Source of the DNA: UBA12481 sp942493265
Lineage (GTDB): Bacteria > Bacteroidota > Bacteroidia > Bacteroidales > UBA12481
Direction: 5' to 3'
Assembly (NCBI GenBank): GCA_942493265.1
Contig: OW818688.1
Span: forward strand, 4,216,001 to 4,280,000
DNA length: 64,000 nucleotides
Below the pieces are notes generated by a model. The model worked only from the letters and a program-made list of their open reading frames with translations, ran no database searches and had not been told where the DNA came from. A program made the position numbers and the translations under genes. This document shows, piece after piece, positions 44,247 to 54,519 of the stretch; position 1 is the first letter of the stretch, and each line of letters starts with the position of its first letter.

Positions 44247-46539
44247 TAGATACCTCGTTTTTGCAGCCTGCCTGATAATGGGATCATGCAGCATAAACAG
44301 GTATGTACCGCCAGGTGACAAATTATATACCGGCGCGGTTATAAAACTTGAATCAGACGATGATATCAGTAAAAACGACAGAAAGCTTATTAAGGCTGCG
44401 GCAAAATCCGCCGTGCGGCCTCAGCCGAATAAAAAGTTGCTGGGGATGTATCTCAAAATGTATATGGACGGTATAGCCGGATCAGATCCGCATGGCAAAT
44501 TTAAAAATTGGCTGAAAAAAAAGGGAGAAGTTCCGGTTCTGTTAAGCGATGTAAAGCCCGGGATCACTGCGGCAACCATCGATGCGAAGATATTTAACAT
44601 CGGTATTTTCAATGGATATACGCAGTATACCACCCTCGAAAGGAAGTATAAGGCAAAGGTTGTTTATACCAGTCAAATTCACGTACCCTATCGCCTGAAG
44701 GAACTTGTATATGCCATTACAGATGACAGCATCAGCCGTCTGGTTCTTGATGAGAAAGAGAAAACCATCATCAAGCCCGGCGAAGATTATAATCTGATCC
44801 GGCTTAAAGCCGAAAGGATACGTACCGATGCTTTATTAAAAGACAAGGGGTACTATTATTTCAGTCCCGACTATTTACTGTTTAAAGCAGATACCTCAAA
44901 AGCCAGCCGCACCATCACCCTGACACTAACATTAAAGGACAGTGTACCCTTGAATGCGTTAGCTGTTTACCGAATCAACAACGTGACAATTGATCAGGAT
45001 CATTCCCTGGAAACAGAAGTATCTGCCTTAAAAAAAGAGACTACACGGATTAATAATACGGTATTCATTGGAAAAGAATCAGAAATGAAAATCAGGCCTG
45101 AAGTAATTCTAAGATCGATCTATCTTAGAAAAAATGAGGTCTATTCAAGAACGAACCACAACATCACACTTAACCGCCTGATGTCGATGGGCAATTTCAA
45201 ATTTGTCCAGGTAAAATTTACAGACAGCGATACAACCGCTGCCGGGTTTTTAGATGTGACCATTCTGATGACACCCATGACGCAGTATAACATCAGGACA
45301 GAAATCGAAATGGTTTCAAAATCAAATAATTATACAGGACCGCGATTAAATTTAAGCTTACTGAACAGAAACACCTTTAAAGGTGCTGAGCTGATGAACA
45401 TCAATATGGCCGGTTCATTTGAAACCCAATTTGGCGGAAAAAACAAAAATTCATTTTCATATTCCTGGAACCCGCAGATCGAGCTTGTTTTTCCGCAATT
45501 GCTTGTCCCGTTTAAGGTAACTTCCACAACGGCCATGTATGTTCCAAAAACACGTATTCTCCTATCCTTTAATTACTTGAAAAGGGTAGACTACTTCGAT
45601 ATGCGCACGTTGCAGTTCATTTATGGTTATAAGTGGAAAAAGGACATCCGGCAGGAGCATGAATTTAATCCGGTTAATATCAGTTACACAGCGATGGGCA
45701 ATCAATCAGAAACATTCCTCGGTCTGCTTGATTCAATCCCCTATCTTAAAAAAAGTTATGCAGAGCAGTTTATTACGGGAGGAAGCTATTCCTACACCTA
45801 TAATGAGCAAATCATACCCGGGAAAAGGGTTCAGTTTTACCTGAATATGACAGGGGAGCTTGTTGGCAATGCCCTTAGTCTGGCCGGACGGATTGCCGGG
45901 AATAAACCATCACCGGATAATCCTGTCCGAATTGTAGGTTCGATCTTCTCCCAATATGCGAAAATTGGCATTGACGGTCGTGGATATTACAATTTCATGA
46001 ACAATAACCGGTTGGCCCTGAGATTTTTTGCCGGGGTAGCCAAGCCTTACGGAAACTCATCCACCCTACCCTACATCAAACAATTCTTCAGCGGCGGTCC
46101 GAACAGTATCAGGGCCTTTCAGATCAATTCACTGGGTCCGGGGTCCTATCAGCAGGAAGCCGGTAATACAGGTTTTTTACAATTGGGGGGAGATGTCAAA
46201 TTAGAAATGAATGCGGAGTACCGGTTTAATATTTACCGCTTTTTTAAGGGAGCCCTGTTTGTAGATGCGGGAAACATCTGGCTGTTAAAATCAAACCCAT
46301 CTGATCTGGGGAGTTCATTTTCATTATCTGGATTTTCAAATGACCTGGCTGTAGGAGCCGGTATCGGATTCAGAATTGATGTATCCTTTTTCATATTACG
46401 ATTCGACCTTGCAACTCCGTTGCGGAAGCCCTGGCTGGGTGAAAACCAGCGCTGGGTGATCAATCAGGTGGACTTCGGAAGTTCAGTCTGGAGAAAAGAG
46501 AATCTGGTTTTCAATATTGCTATCGGCTATCCTTTTTAA
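44227..46539 (+). CDS. Lipidated TamA/BamA-like outer-membrane protein (TamL type)
   Basis: A 770-residue Omp85 protein. The lipoprotein signal YLVFAACLIMGSC gives Cys at about residue 19, so it is lipid-anchored as described for Bacteroidota TamL. POTRA-like domains follow (about 100-400), then a 16-strand barrel with FFSGGPNSIRAFQINSLGPG (the RGF/RAF motif region) and a terminal aromatic strand ending AIGYPF. The frame is open to 44122, but ATG 44227 gives the lipoprotein signal. Partners TamB upstream. Confidence 0.9.
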   Translation: MKRSMINRYLVFAACLIMGSCSINRYVPPGDKLYTGAVIKLESDDDISKNDRKLIKAAAKSAVRPQPNKKLLGMYLKMYMDGIAGSDPHGKFKNWLKKKGEVPVLLSDVKPGITAATIDAKIFNIGIFNGYTQYTTLERKYKAKVVYTSQIHVPYRLKELVYAITDDSISRLVLDEKEKTIIKPGEDYNLIRLKAERIRTDALLKDKGYYYFSPDYLLFKADTSKASRTITLTLTLKDSVPLNALAVYRINNVTIDQDHSLETEVSALKKETTRINNTVFIGKESEMKIRPEVILRSIYLRKNEVYSRTNHNITLNRLMSMGNFKFVQVKFTDSDTTAAGFLDVTILMTPMTQYNIRTEIEMVSKSNNYTGPRLNLSLLNRNTFKGAELMNINMAGSFETQFGGKNKNSFSYSWNPQIELVFPQLLVPFKVTSTTAMYVPKTRILLSFNYLKRVDYFDMRTLQFIYGYKWKKDIRQEHEFNPVNISYTAMGNQSETFLGLLDSIPYLKKSYAEQFITGGSYSYTYNEQIIPGKRVQFYLNMTGELVGNALSLAGRIAGNKPSPDNPVRIVGSIFSQYAKIGIDGRGYYNFMNNNRLALRFFAGVAKPYGNSSTLPYIKQFFSGGPNSIRAFQINSLGPGSYQQEAGNTGFLQLGGDVKLEMNAEYRFNIYRFFKGALFVDAGNIWLLKSNPSDLGSSFSLSGFSNDLAVGAGIGFRIDVSFFILRFDLATPLRKPWLGENQRWVINQVDFGSSVWRKENLVFNIAIGYPF

Positions 46540-46552
46540 AAATTGCTTAAAT

Positions 46553-47344
46553 ATGGATTCTGCAGACTACTATAAAATTCTGGGGTTAGAAAAAACAGCC
46601 CTGGCCAAGGACATTAAAAGTGCCTACAGGAAACTGGCAAGGAAGTATCATCCTGATTTAAACCCGAATGATAAAGACGCAAAAAAGAAATTCCAGCAGA
46701 TCAATGAGGCCAATGAAGTATTGAGTGATCCCGAAAAGCGCAAAAAATACGATCAGCCACCGGAAGAGGATTTCTCCGGATTTTTCGAATCCATGTATAG
46801 AGGCAAGACAGGCGCAGGCAGGGGCCGTCAGGTTAAATTCAGAGGTGAAGATTACCAGACGGAACTTCATATTTCCCTGACTGATGCCTATACCACGCAT
46901 AAGAAAACGTTAACGGTCAACGGCAAAAACATCAGGATAACCATTCCGGCAGGTATTGAAAACGGCCAAATCATTAAGATTCAGGGGCATGGAGGTGAAG
47001 GAATCAATGGCGGGCCCAACGGGGATCTGTATATTTCCTTCTCAATTGCGAACCATCCTGCAATTAAACGCTTGGGAATTAACTTATATACAACGATTGA
47101 TCTAGATCTGTTTACCGCTGTTTTAGGTGGTGAAATCATTGTGAACACTTTAACCGGGCAGGTAAAGCTTTCGGTTAAACCTGAAACGCAAAACGGCACT
47201 AAAATCAAGCTGAAGGGCAAGGGATTCCCGGTTTACAAATCGACTGACCATTTCGGGGATTTATACGTAACCTACAACATTAAAATCCCAACGGATTTAA
47301 CCGAAAAGCAGAGAGCATTATTTACTGAGTTATCAAAAATGTAA
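46553..47344 (+). CDS. cbpA: CbpA-like DnaJ co-chaperone
   Basis: A 263-residue class B J-protein: J domain (about 1-70) with YHPDLN (HPD motif), a short linker instead of a long G/F region, no zinc finger, and the two-part C-terminal substrate-binding domain (VNGKNIRITIPAGIENGQIIKIQGHGG, GGPNGDLYISFSI, FGDLYVTYNIKIP). It stimulates DnaK and, in E. coli CbpA, binds curved DNA. Start 46553 begins the J domain (MDSADYYKILGL); the earlier open ATG 46517 overlaps the previous gene. Paired with a CbpM-like gene. Confidence 0.92.
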   Translation: MDSADYYKILGLEKTALAKDIKSAYRKLARKYHPDLNPNDKDAKKKFQQINEANEVLSDPEKRKKYDQPPEEDFSGFFESMYRGKTGAGRGRQVKFRGEDYQTELHISLTDAYTTHKKTLTVNGKNIRITIPAGIENGQIIKIQGHGGEGINGGPNGDLYISFSIANHPAIKRLGINLYTTIDLDLFTAVLGGEIIVNTLTGQVKLSVKPETQNGTKIKLKGKGFPVYKSTDHFGDLYVTYNIKIPTDLTEKQRALFTELSKM

Positions 47345-47352
47345 ATTTAAAA

Positions 47353-47667
47353 ATGCCAGTCATGCCAACAGAACAATTAATAGCAATTGCAGACTTCTGC
47401 AGGAATCATGAAATCGAGGTTTCATTTGTTATATCCTTACAGCAGAACGGATTAATTGAAATAACAACCATTCAGGATACTCCCTATATTGATATTGACC
47501 AGCTTCAACAATTAGAAAAAATTGTTTTATGGTATTATGACCTTGAGATTAATATCCAGGGCATCGAGACGATCACTCATCTGTTATCGAAAGTAATCAG
47601 GATGCAGGATGAAATCACCTCCCTTAAAAACCGGCTGCGCCTTTATGAACGAAAAGGGCACGTGTGA
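47353..47667 (+). CDS. cbpM: CbpM-like chaperone modulator
   Basis: A 104-residue MerR-HTH_2-type protein like CbpM, which binds the J domain of CbpA and restrains it. Visible family features are the N-terminal ADFCRNHEIEVSFVISLQQNGLIEI, the DQLQQLEKIVLWYYDLEINIQGIE segment and a C-terminal coiled coil (RMQDEITSLKNRLRLYERK). It lies 8 bases after cbpA, the normal arrangement. Confidence 0.87.
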   Translation: MPVMPTEQLIAIADFCRNHEIEVSFVISLQQNGLIEITTIQDTPYIDIDQLQQLEKIVLWYYDLEINIQGIETITHLLSKVIRMQDEITSLKNRLRLYERKGHV

Positions 47668-47727
47668 ATCATGTAACTATTTACTTCAATTGTGTAACGC
47701 TTTACACTTGCAACCAGGTCAACTTTG
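47663..47727 (+). promoter_or_regulatory. 65-bp direct-repeat promoter module, site 5
   Basis: TGTGAAT at 47663 overlaps the cbpM stop codon; half-sites ATGTAAC at 47671 and GTGTAAC at 47692, then 24 bases to CTTTG at 47723 (box CAACTTTG). Precedes the YihY gene and is one of the best consensus matches. Confidence 0.88.
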
Positions 47728-47757
47728 AATTGTGAAAACACATTCACAAAACAAAGT

Positions 47758-48657
47758 ATGGTACTGACAATAAAGAAATTAGGCAAGCTGTTCAAAACAA
47801 CATTTACTGAATGGAACCAGAAGGATCCTTTCAGGCAAAGTGCAGTTATTGCCTATTATGCAATCTTCAGCATACCGGGATTACTGTTTCTGGTTATCGC
47901 GATAACCGGATATTTTTTTGGCAATGAAGCTGTCAACGAAAGCATCCTGGCCGGGGTAACCGATTTGATGGGTGCCCAAACAGCCACACAGATTCAGGAG
48001 ATACTGGGCAAAGCAGGGCGTTCTCAATCCTCCATTTTGGGATCAATCATAGGCATAACCGTTCTGTTGGCGGGTGCTACCGGTGTATTTGTCGAGCTGC
48101 AAAAAACGCTCAATATCATATGGAAGGTGGAAGTTGTGCCCAAAAGGGGCATTTTACTCATTCTGAAAGCCCGGCTCTTCTCCTTTGGACTCATATTGGC
48201 CATTGCATTTTTACTGCTTATGTCGCTTGTACTATCAACCGGCCTGGCAGCCATGAGTGACTGGATTCAATCTGATGCATCCGGAATTATGGTCAAAATT
48301 TTATCGGCTTTCAATTTTACATTTTCCCTGGCAGTGATATCAACTTTGTTTGCACTGATGTTTAAAATTCTGCCTGACGCAAAAGTCAAATGGAAACATG
48401 TTTGGCTGGGTGCATTGGTGGCCGGAATACTATTTACTGTTGGGAAAACGGTACTTGCTTTCTACTTTGGCCGAGCCCAGCCAGCCTCGGTATACGGAGC
48501 AGCCGGATCGATCGTTATCATCCTGTTATGGGTATCCTATTCATCCATGATTTTGTTCTTCGGGGCTGAGTTAACTGCTGCTTATGCGATTATGCACTCA
48601 GGAGTGGTACCTCCCTCCGAAATTGCCAAAGCAGATCCCTCCCCAAAAGCCGATTGA
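47758..48657 (+). CDS. YihY/BrkB-family inner-membrane protein
   Basis: A 299-residue membrane protein of the YihY/virulence factor BrkB family with six predicted helices. Family stretches include FRQSAVIAYYAIFSIPGLLFLVIAI, GITVLLAGATGVFVELQKTLNIIW and AGSIVIILLWVSYSSMILFFGAELTAAYA. The frame is open from a TTG at 47725, but that codon lies in the -7 box of promoter site 5, so ATG 47758 is the start. Function of the family is not established; it is often listed with stress or envelope genes. Confidence 0.9.
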   Translation: MVLTIKKLGKLFKTTFTEWNQKDPFRQSAVIAYYAIFSIPGLLFLVIAITGYFFGNEAVNESILAGVTDLMGAQTATQIQEILGKAGRSQSSILGSIIGITVLLAGATGVFVELQKTLNIIWKVEVVPKRGILLILKARLFSFGLILAIAFLLLMSLVLSTGLAAMSDWIQSDASGIMVKILSAFNFTFSLAVISTLFALMFKILPDAKVKWKHVWLGALVAGILFTVGKTVLAFYFGRAQPASVYGAAGSIVIILLWVSYSSMILFFGAELTAAYAIMHSGVVPPSEIAKADPSPKAD

Positions 48658-48689
48658 TGGATTAGATTCAGAATTCAATCTGGAAAACC

Positions 48690-48754
48690 TATGAATTTTG
48701 CAACTCTCACACAATGTTATGTAACATAAGGATGGCCTATCCAATTCAACTTTG
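48690..48754 (+). promoter_or_regulatory. 65-bp direct-repeat promoter module, site 6
   Basis: TATGAAT at 48690, half-sites TTGCAAC at 48698 and ATGTAAC at 48719, then 24 bases to CTTTG at 48750 (box CAACTTTG). Precedes the giant T9SS-exported adhesin-like gene by 26 bases. Confidence 0.83.
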
Positions 48755-48780
48755 TACTGTAAACTAAATATTTATACGAA

Positions 48781-51700
48781 ATGAAAAAAAATCTACTATT
48801 TCTCCTTTTGGCAATTATCGGATTACTTTTTCCGAAGCCAAATTTCGGGCAGGCTCCTGCTTTAGGAGCGGCCTCAAGTTTTGCCTTCTTTACTTCGACC
48901 GGAGCGCTCACTAATCTTGGACCCACCCAGATTACCGGTGATATAGGCACTAATGCCGGACCGCTTGCAGGTTTTCCACCAGGCGTGGTTATCGGGGCTA
49001 TTCACATTGAAGATGCGGTAACTTTACAAGCGTCGATTGATCTGGGACTTGCCTACGGTTATCTGAGCACACTCGGTGGTGCAGTTCTTGGCATTACTAT
49101 GACCAGCGGACAAATTATTACTCCGGGTATTTACTTTACCGGAGCAGCCTCCACTATTGACGGTAACCTGATCCTTGACGGACAGGGTGATCCTGATGCC
49201 CTTTTTATAATAAGAATCGGCGGAGCTTTAGCAACTGGCACCTATGCCAGTATTTCACTTATTAACGGAGCTTCCCTGAATAATGTTTACTGGCAGGTGA
49301 TGGGTCAGTTCGACCTTGGAGATTATTCTGTTTTCAGAGGTATTGTTATAGCCGACGGGGCTATTAACCTTTTGGAAGGCTCCTCACTTTTTGGCCAGGC
49401 ACTATCGGTTGCCGGAGCTATTGCCCTCCATGGCAATATATTGATGGCAGGCATACCGCCTGATGGTGAAACCGGGGCCGACCGGGCTGTCTGTTTGAAT
49501 GAAAGTACTCAAATAGGTTCAACTCCCGTTCCCGGAAATACCTATAGCTGGGTTTCAGCTCCTTCAGGATTTACTTCAACTGAAGCCAATCCAACAGTTA
49601 CCCCTTTGGAAACTACTATTTACACGCTGACAGAAACGGTTACCTTAACGAATATATCTACCACCAACAGCGTGGAAGTTACCGTTAATCCGCTCCCGGC
49701 AGCGGTTGCGGGAATGGACCGGGCTATCTGTTTGAATGAAAGCACCCAGATCGGTGCAGAGGCCGTTATTGGCAGCACCTATAGCTGGAGTTCAGTTCCC
49801 CCCGGGTTTACCTCTCTGGAAGCCAACCCAATCGTAACTCCTCTGGTCAATACCACTTACACGGTAGTTGAAACGATTACTGCAACAGGTTGTACCAATG
49901 AAAATAGTGTAAATGTTACCGTGAATGCTCCACCGGCAGCTGTTGCCGGATTAGACCGGGAGATCTGTTTGAATGAAACCACCATGATCGGTGCTGTGGC
50001 TGTTGTTGGAAGCACCTACAGCTGGAGTTCAGTTCCACCCGGGTTTTCATCTCTGGAAGCCAACCCGATCGTAACTCCTCTGGTTAATACCACTTATACG
50101 GTAGTTGAAACGATTACTACAACAGGTTGTAACAATGACAATAGTGTTGTTGTTACTGTGAATGCTTCTCCGGCAGCTGTTGCCGGAATGGACCGGGCTA
50201 TTTGTTTAAATGAAAGCACCCAGATCGGTGCACCGGCCGTTATTGGAAACACCTACAGCTGGAGTTCAGTTCCGGCCGGGTTTACCTCTTTGGAAGCCAA
50301 CCCTATTGTAACTCCTTTGGTTTATACCACATATACGTTAGTTGAAACGGTAACCGTTACCACCTGCTCGAATAGCAATAGTGTGGCTGTTTCCGTTCAT
50401 CCCCAACCGGCAGCTGTTGCCGGAATGGACCGTGCTATCTGTTTGAATGAAAGCACACAAATTGGTGCAGAGGCCGTTATCGGAAGCACCTACAGCTGGA
50501 GTTCAGTTCCGGCCGGGTTTACCTCTATGGAAGCCAACCCGATTGTTGCCCCTCTGGTTAATACCACTTATACCGTTATTGAAACGAATACTGAAACAGG
50601 TTGTTCCAATGACAATAGTGTAAATGTCACCACTAATGACACCCCGGAAGCATTTACCGGAACCGATCGGACTATCTGTTTGAATAGCAGTACACAAATT
50701 GGTGCAGAGGCTGTTATAGGAAACACCTACAGCTGGAGTTCAGTTCCCGCCGGGTTTACCTCTATGGAAGCCAACCCGATTGTAACTCCCCTGGTTAATA
50801 CCACTTATACGTTAGTTGAAACTGTAACCGCTACCTCCTGCTCGAATAGCAATAGTGTGGCTGTTTCCGTTAATCCGCTCCCGGCAGCTATTGCCGGAAT
50901 GGACCGTGCTATCTGCTTGAGTGAAAGCACACAACTTGGTGCCGAGGCAGTTATTGGCAGTACTTATCGCTGGACTTCCGTTCCTACCGGATTATTGACT
51001 TACCAATCCAATCCAACTGTATCTCCTATCGTAACAACTACTTATAAAGTTGTTGAAACAATTGAGGGCACAGGCTGTTCCAATACCAATTTTGTTACGG
51101 TCACTGTTAATAATTTACCGTTAGTAAATGCCGGACCTGATGCCTTTATGCATGAGTCAAACACTTACACATTGAGTGGAAGCAGTGCGACTAATGCCGC
51201 TTCCATGCGTTGGACCACATCCGGAACCGGAACATTCGACGATGCATCTGTTTTGCATCCGGTTTATACCCCGGGTAGTTCAGATATTATGAACAGATCT
51301 GTAACACTCACGCTTACAGCAACCCCGGCTTCTCCTTGCAGCGAAGTCAGTGATGCAATGGTGCTGACCATTATTGGAGAAGCAGGTCTTCTGGTGACTA
51401 AAAAGGCATTGGAAACCGGCTATAGTGCTGTTGGAAATGTTATCCATTTCACAATCAATGTAACCAACATCAGCCCAGTCACCATTACTAACATAATGGT
51501 TGTGGATGCGAATGCTGTAATCACAGGTGGAAATCCGATCAGCAGCCTGGCGCCTGGCAAGAGCGCAGTCATAAATGCAACCCATACGATTACCCAACAG
51601 GATATCGATGCAGGACAGGTTATCAATTGTGCCTCTGCGTCAGGATTATACCCTGATGTTTTAGCAGTCTCCGCATCAAGTGAATGTGTTACTGTTCCAG

Positions 51701-54360
51701 GGCTGCAGCGGCCGCAGATTACTATTACCAAATTTGTTACCGAACCGCTTTTCCGAAATGTTGGTGAAACCATTCATTATACGTTTGAAATCTTCAACTG
51801 CGGGAACGTTTCGATAAACAACATTGTAATATCTGACCCTTCGGCAGTAATAACCGCAGGCAATCCTATCAGCTCCCTCGCTCCTCGTACCACGGTGACC
51901 GCTTCGGGTGAACATCGGGTTACACAGTCGGATGTTAATGCAGGCAGGATTGTAAACGTGGCGTCTGTTTCAGGTGTAGGTCCTCTAGGGAATCCAGTAA
52001 CCGATGAAAGCAATGAAGTCACACTTTTTGCGAATATTCCGGCAACACTGCTCGTAACACAATCTGCAAGGGAAGCATCCTTCAACACAAAAGGCGATAC
52101 CCTTCATTTTGATATTATTCTCCGGAATTACAGGAACTCACCCGTGATGGACATTATGGTTACTGATCCGAACGCAATAATATCAAGCAGCAACAAGCTG
52201 GCGATTATGAATGCAGGTAATTCTGCCACATTTTTAGCCAGGCATATTGTTACACAAAGTGATCTGGACGCTGGAAAAGTTGTCAATATTGCTTATGCCA
52301 CCGGAACTGATTTTTACAATTTCGTGGACAATGCAATAAGCAACGAAGTAACCGTTTTTGCTGCCCAGAGTCCGCTGCTGGTTTTAACCAAAACAGCTCA
52401 GGAGGAATCCTACAGTGCTATTGGTGAACTTATTCATTATTCCAATGAGGTCAGAAATACCGGAAACGTGAAAATTACCGGCTTAACTTTGACGGATCCT
52501 AACACCAGTGCCACAGGAAGCAAACAGATTGCGAGCCTGGAACCAGGGGAAAGTGCCATTATAGGAACCATTCACACTATTACACTGGCCGATCTTAATA
52601 TTGGATTCGTTGAAAAAACCGCATCCATATCCGGAGCTGATGCCAATAGTCAGCCTGTTCGCATGATAAGCAACCAGGTGACCGTAAAAGGAAAGCAAAA
52701 TGCACAGTTAACTTCCTTGCTAACCTCCGCTGAGAACACATTTGCAATGGAAGGCGACTTGATCCATTATTCGATTGAGGTCAGGAATTCGGGTAATGTG
52801 TCACTAACCAATGTCAGTATCACAGATGAAACCTCTGGTCCTGCTATCGGGAAATCCATTCCGGTTCTGGTTCCGGGCACCGTAACGGTTTTCAATATCG
52901 AACATACGATAACTCCGGCCGATATGCTGGCGGGAAAAGTGTTAAACCGTGCAACAGTTTCAGCCTATAACCAGGTTGGTGAAAAAATCAGCCGGCAAAG
53001 CAACGAACTGTCCGTTACTGCAAGCACAACTGAACGGTTGATTGTCACAAAATTTGTACAGGAATCTTCCTTTACGAAAGCCGGTGAGATCATACATTAT
53101 ACCGTCACCATCAGAAACAATGGAAAAGTTTCGCTTTCTGACATATCGGTATTGGTTCCAGGCGCTGTTATATCTGGCAATTCATTGATCAGCAACCTTT
53201 CAGCGTCGTCAAGTTCAACCATCAATGCTACACGGACAATTACCCAGGCCGACCTCGATGCGGGTACAATCAGTAGTATTGCAACCATTTCCGGTACCTA
53301 TCAGGATGGAACTGCTTATTCAGAGCAAAGCAATCCTGTACTTGTAAACGGAATACAGGAACCGGGGTTAAAGACTGCACTATCTGCCGCTGAACCATCG
53401 TTTGACAAAGTCGGCCAATTGGTCAATTTTACCATCACAATGGAGAATACCGGGAATGTAACCCTCACCTCAATTGGTCTCACTAATCAGGGGGACCTCT
53501 CTCTGGCCGGCCAATCCGATATCAGGCTTGCACCGGGTGAAACCATCAGGATTTCAGTACCGTACGTTGTCGCAGTTTCCGATATGGACGCTGGTGCCGT
53601 TGTAAAAACGGTTTATGCTTCGGGTATAGATTCCCGTAATCAACCAATCGATGCCATGAGCGATGAAGTGATTGTAACAGGATTGCAAAAGCCGGAACTA
53701 TCGGCCCGCGCGACCTCAGCTGAAAGAAATTTCAATAAAGCTGGTGATATCATTCACTATACCATCAACGTAAGAAACTCCGGAAACGTCAGTATCATAA
53801 GTACAGCAGTAACCAATCCCAACGCGGTCATTATCGATGCAAGACCGATAACCATACTATTGCCCGGTGAATCATTCACTGTATCAGCAACTCATATTAT
53901 TACAGAAGCTGATTTGCTGGCCGGAAAAGTAGTATGCGCTTCAAAAGCTGAGGGATTTGATCTTAAAGGCAATACGATCCTGAAGGTTAGCAACAAGATC
54001 ACAGTTTCGTATATGCAGACTGCGGAACTGGAAATTGTAGCCGGGTCATCACAACTGAACTCCAGTAAAATCATAGAGGTTAAAACTAGTGTGAAGGGTG
54101 AGAATTTCAACCTGAGCAACTATCCTAATCCTTTCACCAATGAAACCACCATTTCATTTGATCTTCCTGAAAACGGGAAGGTTATCCTGAAAGTATATGA
54201 TTTGACCGGAAGAGAAGTCGGACATGTTGACCAAACGGAATTCAACCAGGGCAACAACCAGGTTATCTGGAAATCTAACACTATCCAGAAAGGATTGTAC
54301 TTTTTAAAACTGATTTACAACGGTAATCAGGCAAACCGGACCATGTCGATTATCAACTAA
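48781..54360 (+). CDS. Giant T9SS-exported protein with DUF3494 ice-binding-like domain
   Basis: A 1859-residue surface or secreted protein. Signal peptide about 1-22. Residues about 27-228 are a DUF3494 domain (LGAASSFAFFTSTGALTNLG, TQITGDIGTNAG, NVYWQVMGQFDLGD), the fold of microbial ice-binding adhesins. Seven 79-residue Ig/PKD-like repeats with conserved DRAICLNESTQIG follow (about 227-780), then eight DUF11-like repeats of about 110 residues (LLVTKKALE..., GNVIHFTINVTN..., ITQQDIDAG). The end (YPNPFTNETTISFDLPENG to the C-terminus) is a type A T9SS sorting domain. Ice binding itself is unproven; adhesion is equally possible. Expressed from site 6. Confidence 0.88.
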   Translation: MKKNLLFLLLAIIGLLFPKPNFGQAPALGAASSFAFFTSTGALTNLGPTQITGDIGTNAGPLAGFPPGVVIGAIHIEDAVTLQASIDLGLAYGYLSTLGGAVLGITMTSGQIITPGIYFTGAASTIDGNLILDGQGDPDALFIIRIGGALATGTYASISLINGASLNNVYWQVMGQFDLGDYSVFRGIVIADGAINLLEGSSLFGQALSVAGAIALHGNILMAGIPPDGETGADRAVCLNESTQIGSTPVPGNTYSWVSAPSGFTSTEANPTVTPLETTIYTLTETVTLTNISTTNSVEVTVNPLPAAVAGMDRAICLNESTQIGAEAVIGSTYSWSSVPPGFTSLEANPIVTPLVNTTYTVVETITATGCTNENSVNVTVNAPPAAVAGLDREICLNETTMIGAVAVVGSTYSWSSVPPGFSSLEANPIVTPLVNTTYTVVETITTTGCNNDNSVVVTVNASPAAVAGMDRAICLNESTQIGAPAVIGNTYSWSSVPAGFTSLEANPIVTPLVYTTYTLVETVTVTTCSNSNSVAVSVHPQPAAVAGMDRAICLNESTQIGAEAVIGSTYSWSSVPAGFTSMEANPIVAPLVNTTYTVIETNTETGCSNDNSVNVTTNDTPEAFTGTDRTICLNSSTQIGAEAVIGNTYSWSSVPAGFTSMEANPIVTPLVNTTYTLVETVTATSCSNSNSVAVSVNPLPAAIAGMDRAICLSESTQLGAEAVIGSTYRWTSVPTGLLTYQSNPTVSPIVTTTYKVVETIEGTGCSNTNFVTVTVNNLPLVNAGPDAFMHESNTYTLSGSSATNAASMRWTTSGTGTFDDASVLHPVYTPGSSDIMNRSVTLTLTATPASPCSEVSDAMVLTIIGEAGLLVTKKALETGYSAVGNVIHFTINVTNISPVTITNIMVVDANAVITGGNPISSLAPGKSAVINATHTITQQDIDAGQVINCASASGLYPDVLAVSASSECVTVPGLQRPQITITKFVTEPLFRNVGETIHYTFEIFNCGNVSINNIVISDPSAVITAGNPISSLAPRTTVTASGEHRVTQSDVNAGRIVNVASVSGVGPLGNPVTDESNEVTLFANIPATLLVTQSAREASFNTKGDTLHFDIILRNYRNSPVMDIMVTDPNAIISSSNKLAIMNAGNSATFLARHIVTQSDLDAGKVVNIAYATGTDFYNFVDNAISNEVTVFAAQSPLLVLTKTAQEESYSAIGELIHYSNEVRNTGNVKITGLTLTDPNTSATGSKQIASLEPGESAIIGTIHTITLADLNIGFVEKTASISGADANSQPVRMISNQVTVKGKQNAQLTSLLTSAENTFAMEGDLIHYSIEVRNSGNVSLTNVSITDETSGPAIGKSIPVLVPGTVTVFNIEHTITPADMLAGKVLNRATVSAYNQVGEKISRQSNELSVTASTTERLIVTKFVQESSFTKAGEIIHYTVTIRNNGKVSLSDISVLVPGAVISGNSLISNLSASSSSTINATRTITQADLDAGTISSIATISGTYQDGTAYSEQSNPVLVNGIQEPGLKTALSAAEPSFDKVGQLVNFTITMENTGNVTLTSIGLTNQGDLSLAGQSDIRLAPGETIRISVPYVVAVSDMDAGAVVKTVYASGIDSRNQPIDAMSDEVIVTGLQKPELSARATSAERNFNKAGDIIHYTINVRNSGNVSIISTAVTNPNAVIIDARPITILLPGESFTVSATHIITEADLLAGKVVCASKAEGFDLKGNTILKVSNKITVSYMQTAELEIVAGSSQLNSSKIIEVKTSVKGENFNLSNYPNPFTNETTISFDLPENGKVILKVYDLTGREVGHVDQTEFNQGNNQVIWKSNTIQKGLYFLKLIYNGNQANRTMSIIN
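49459..51117 (+). repeat. Seven 237-bp tandem repeats (Ig-like units)
   Basis: In-frame 237-bp units with boundaries at about 49459, 49696, 49933, 50170, 50407, 50644 and 50881. Each encodes a 79-residue unit with DRAICLNE and YTLVET-type motifs. Nucleotide similarity between units is high, so copy number may vary between strains. Confidence 0.88.
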
Positions 54361-54387
54361 ATTAAAATCAATTAATTCCGGCTGTTA

Positions 54388-54424
54388 AAAGCCCGGCCAT
54401 CAATCAGATGACCGGGCTTTTTTG
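54388..54424 (+). terminator. Intrinsic terminator
   Basis: AAAGCCCGG (54388-54396) pairs perfectly with CCGGGCTTT (54412-54420), followed by a run of T. It ends the giant adhesin transcript before the second AraC-type gene. Confidence 0.9.
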
Positions 54425-54519
54425 TATTTTTTTTTAAATTAATTAAATTCAGTATCTTTAATCGCATTGAAAACTTTGTAATCAACTTTGATCGCAAACA
54501 AAACCATAAGCAGCAGGCA

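Noticed and set aside
48781..54360. CRISPR-like or mobile repeat array suggested by periodic sequence
   Set aside because: The 237-bp periodicity is in frame and encodes protein repeats; there are no short palindromic repeats with unique spacers.
54440..54519. A tenth copy of the 65-bp module upstream of AraC paralogue 2
   Set aside because: A CAACTTTG box is present at 54483, but no RTGYAAC half-sites lie at the required distances.
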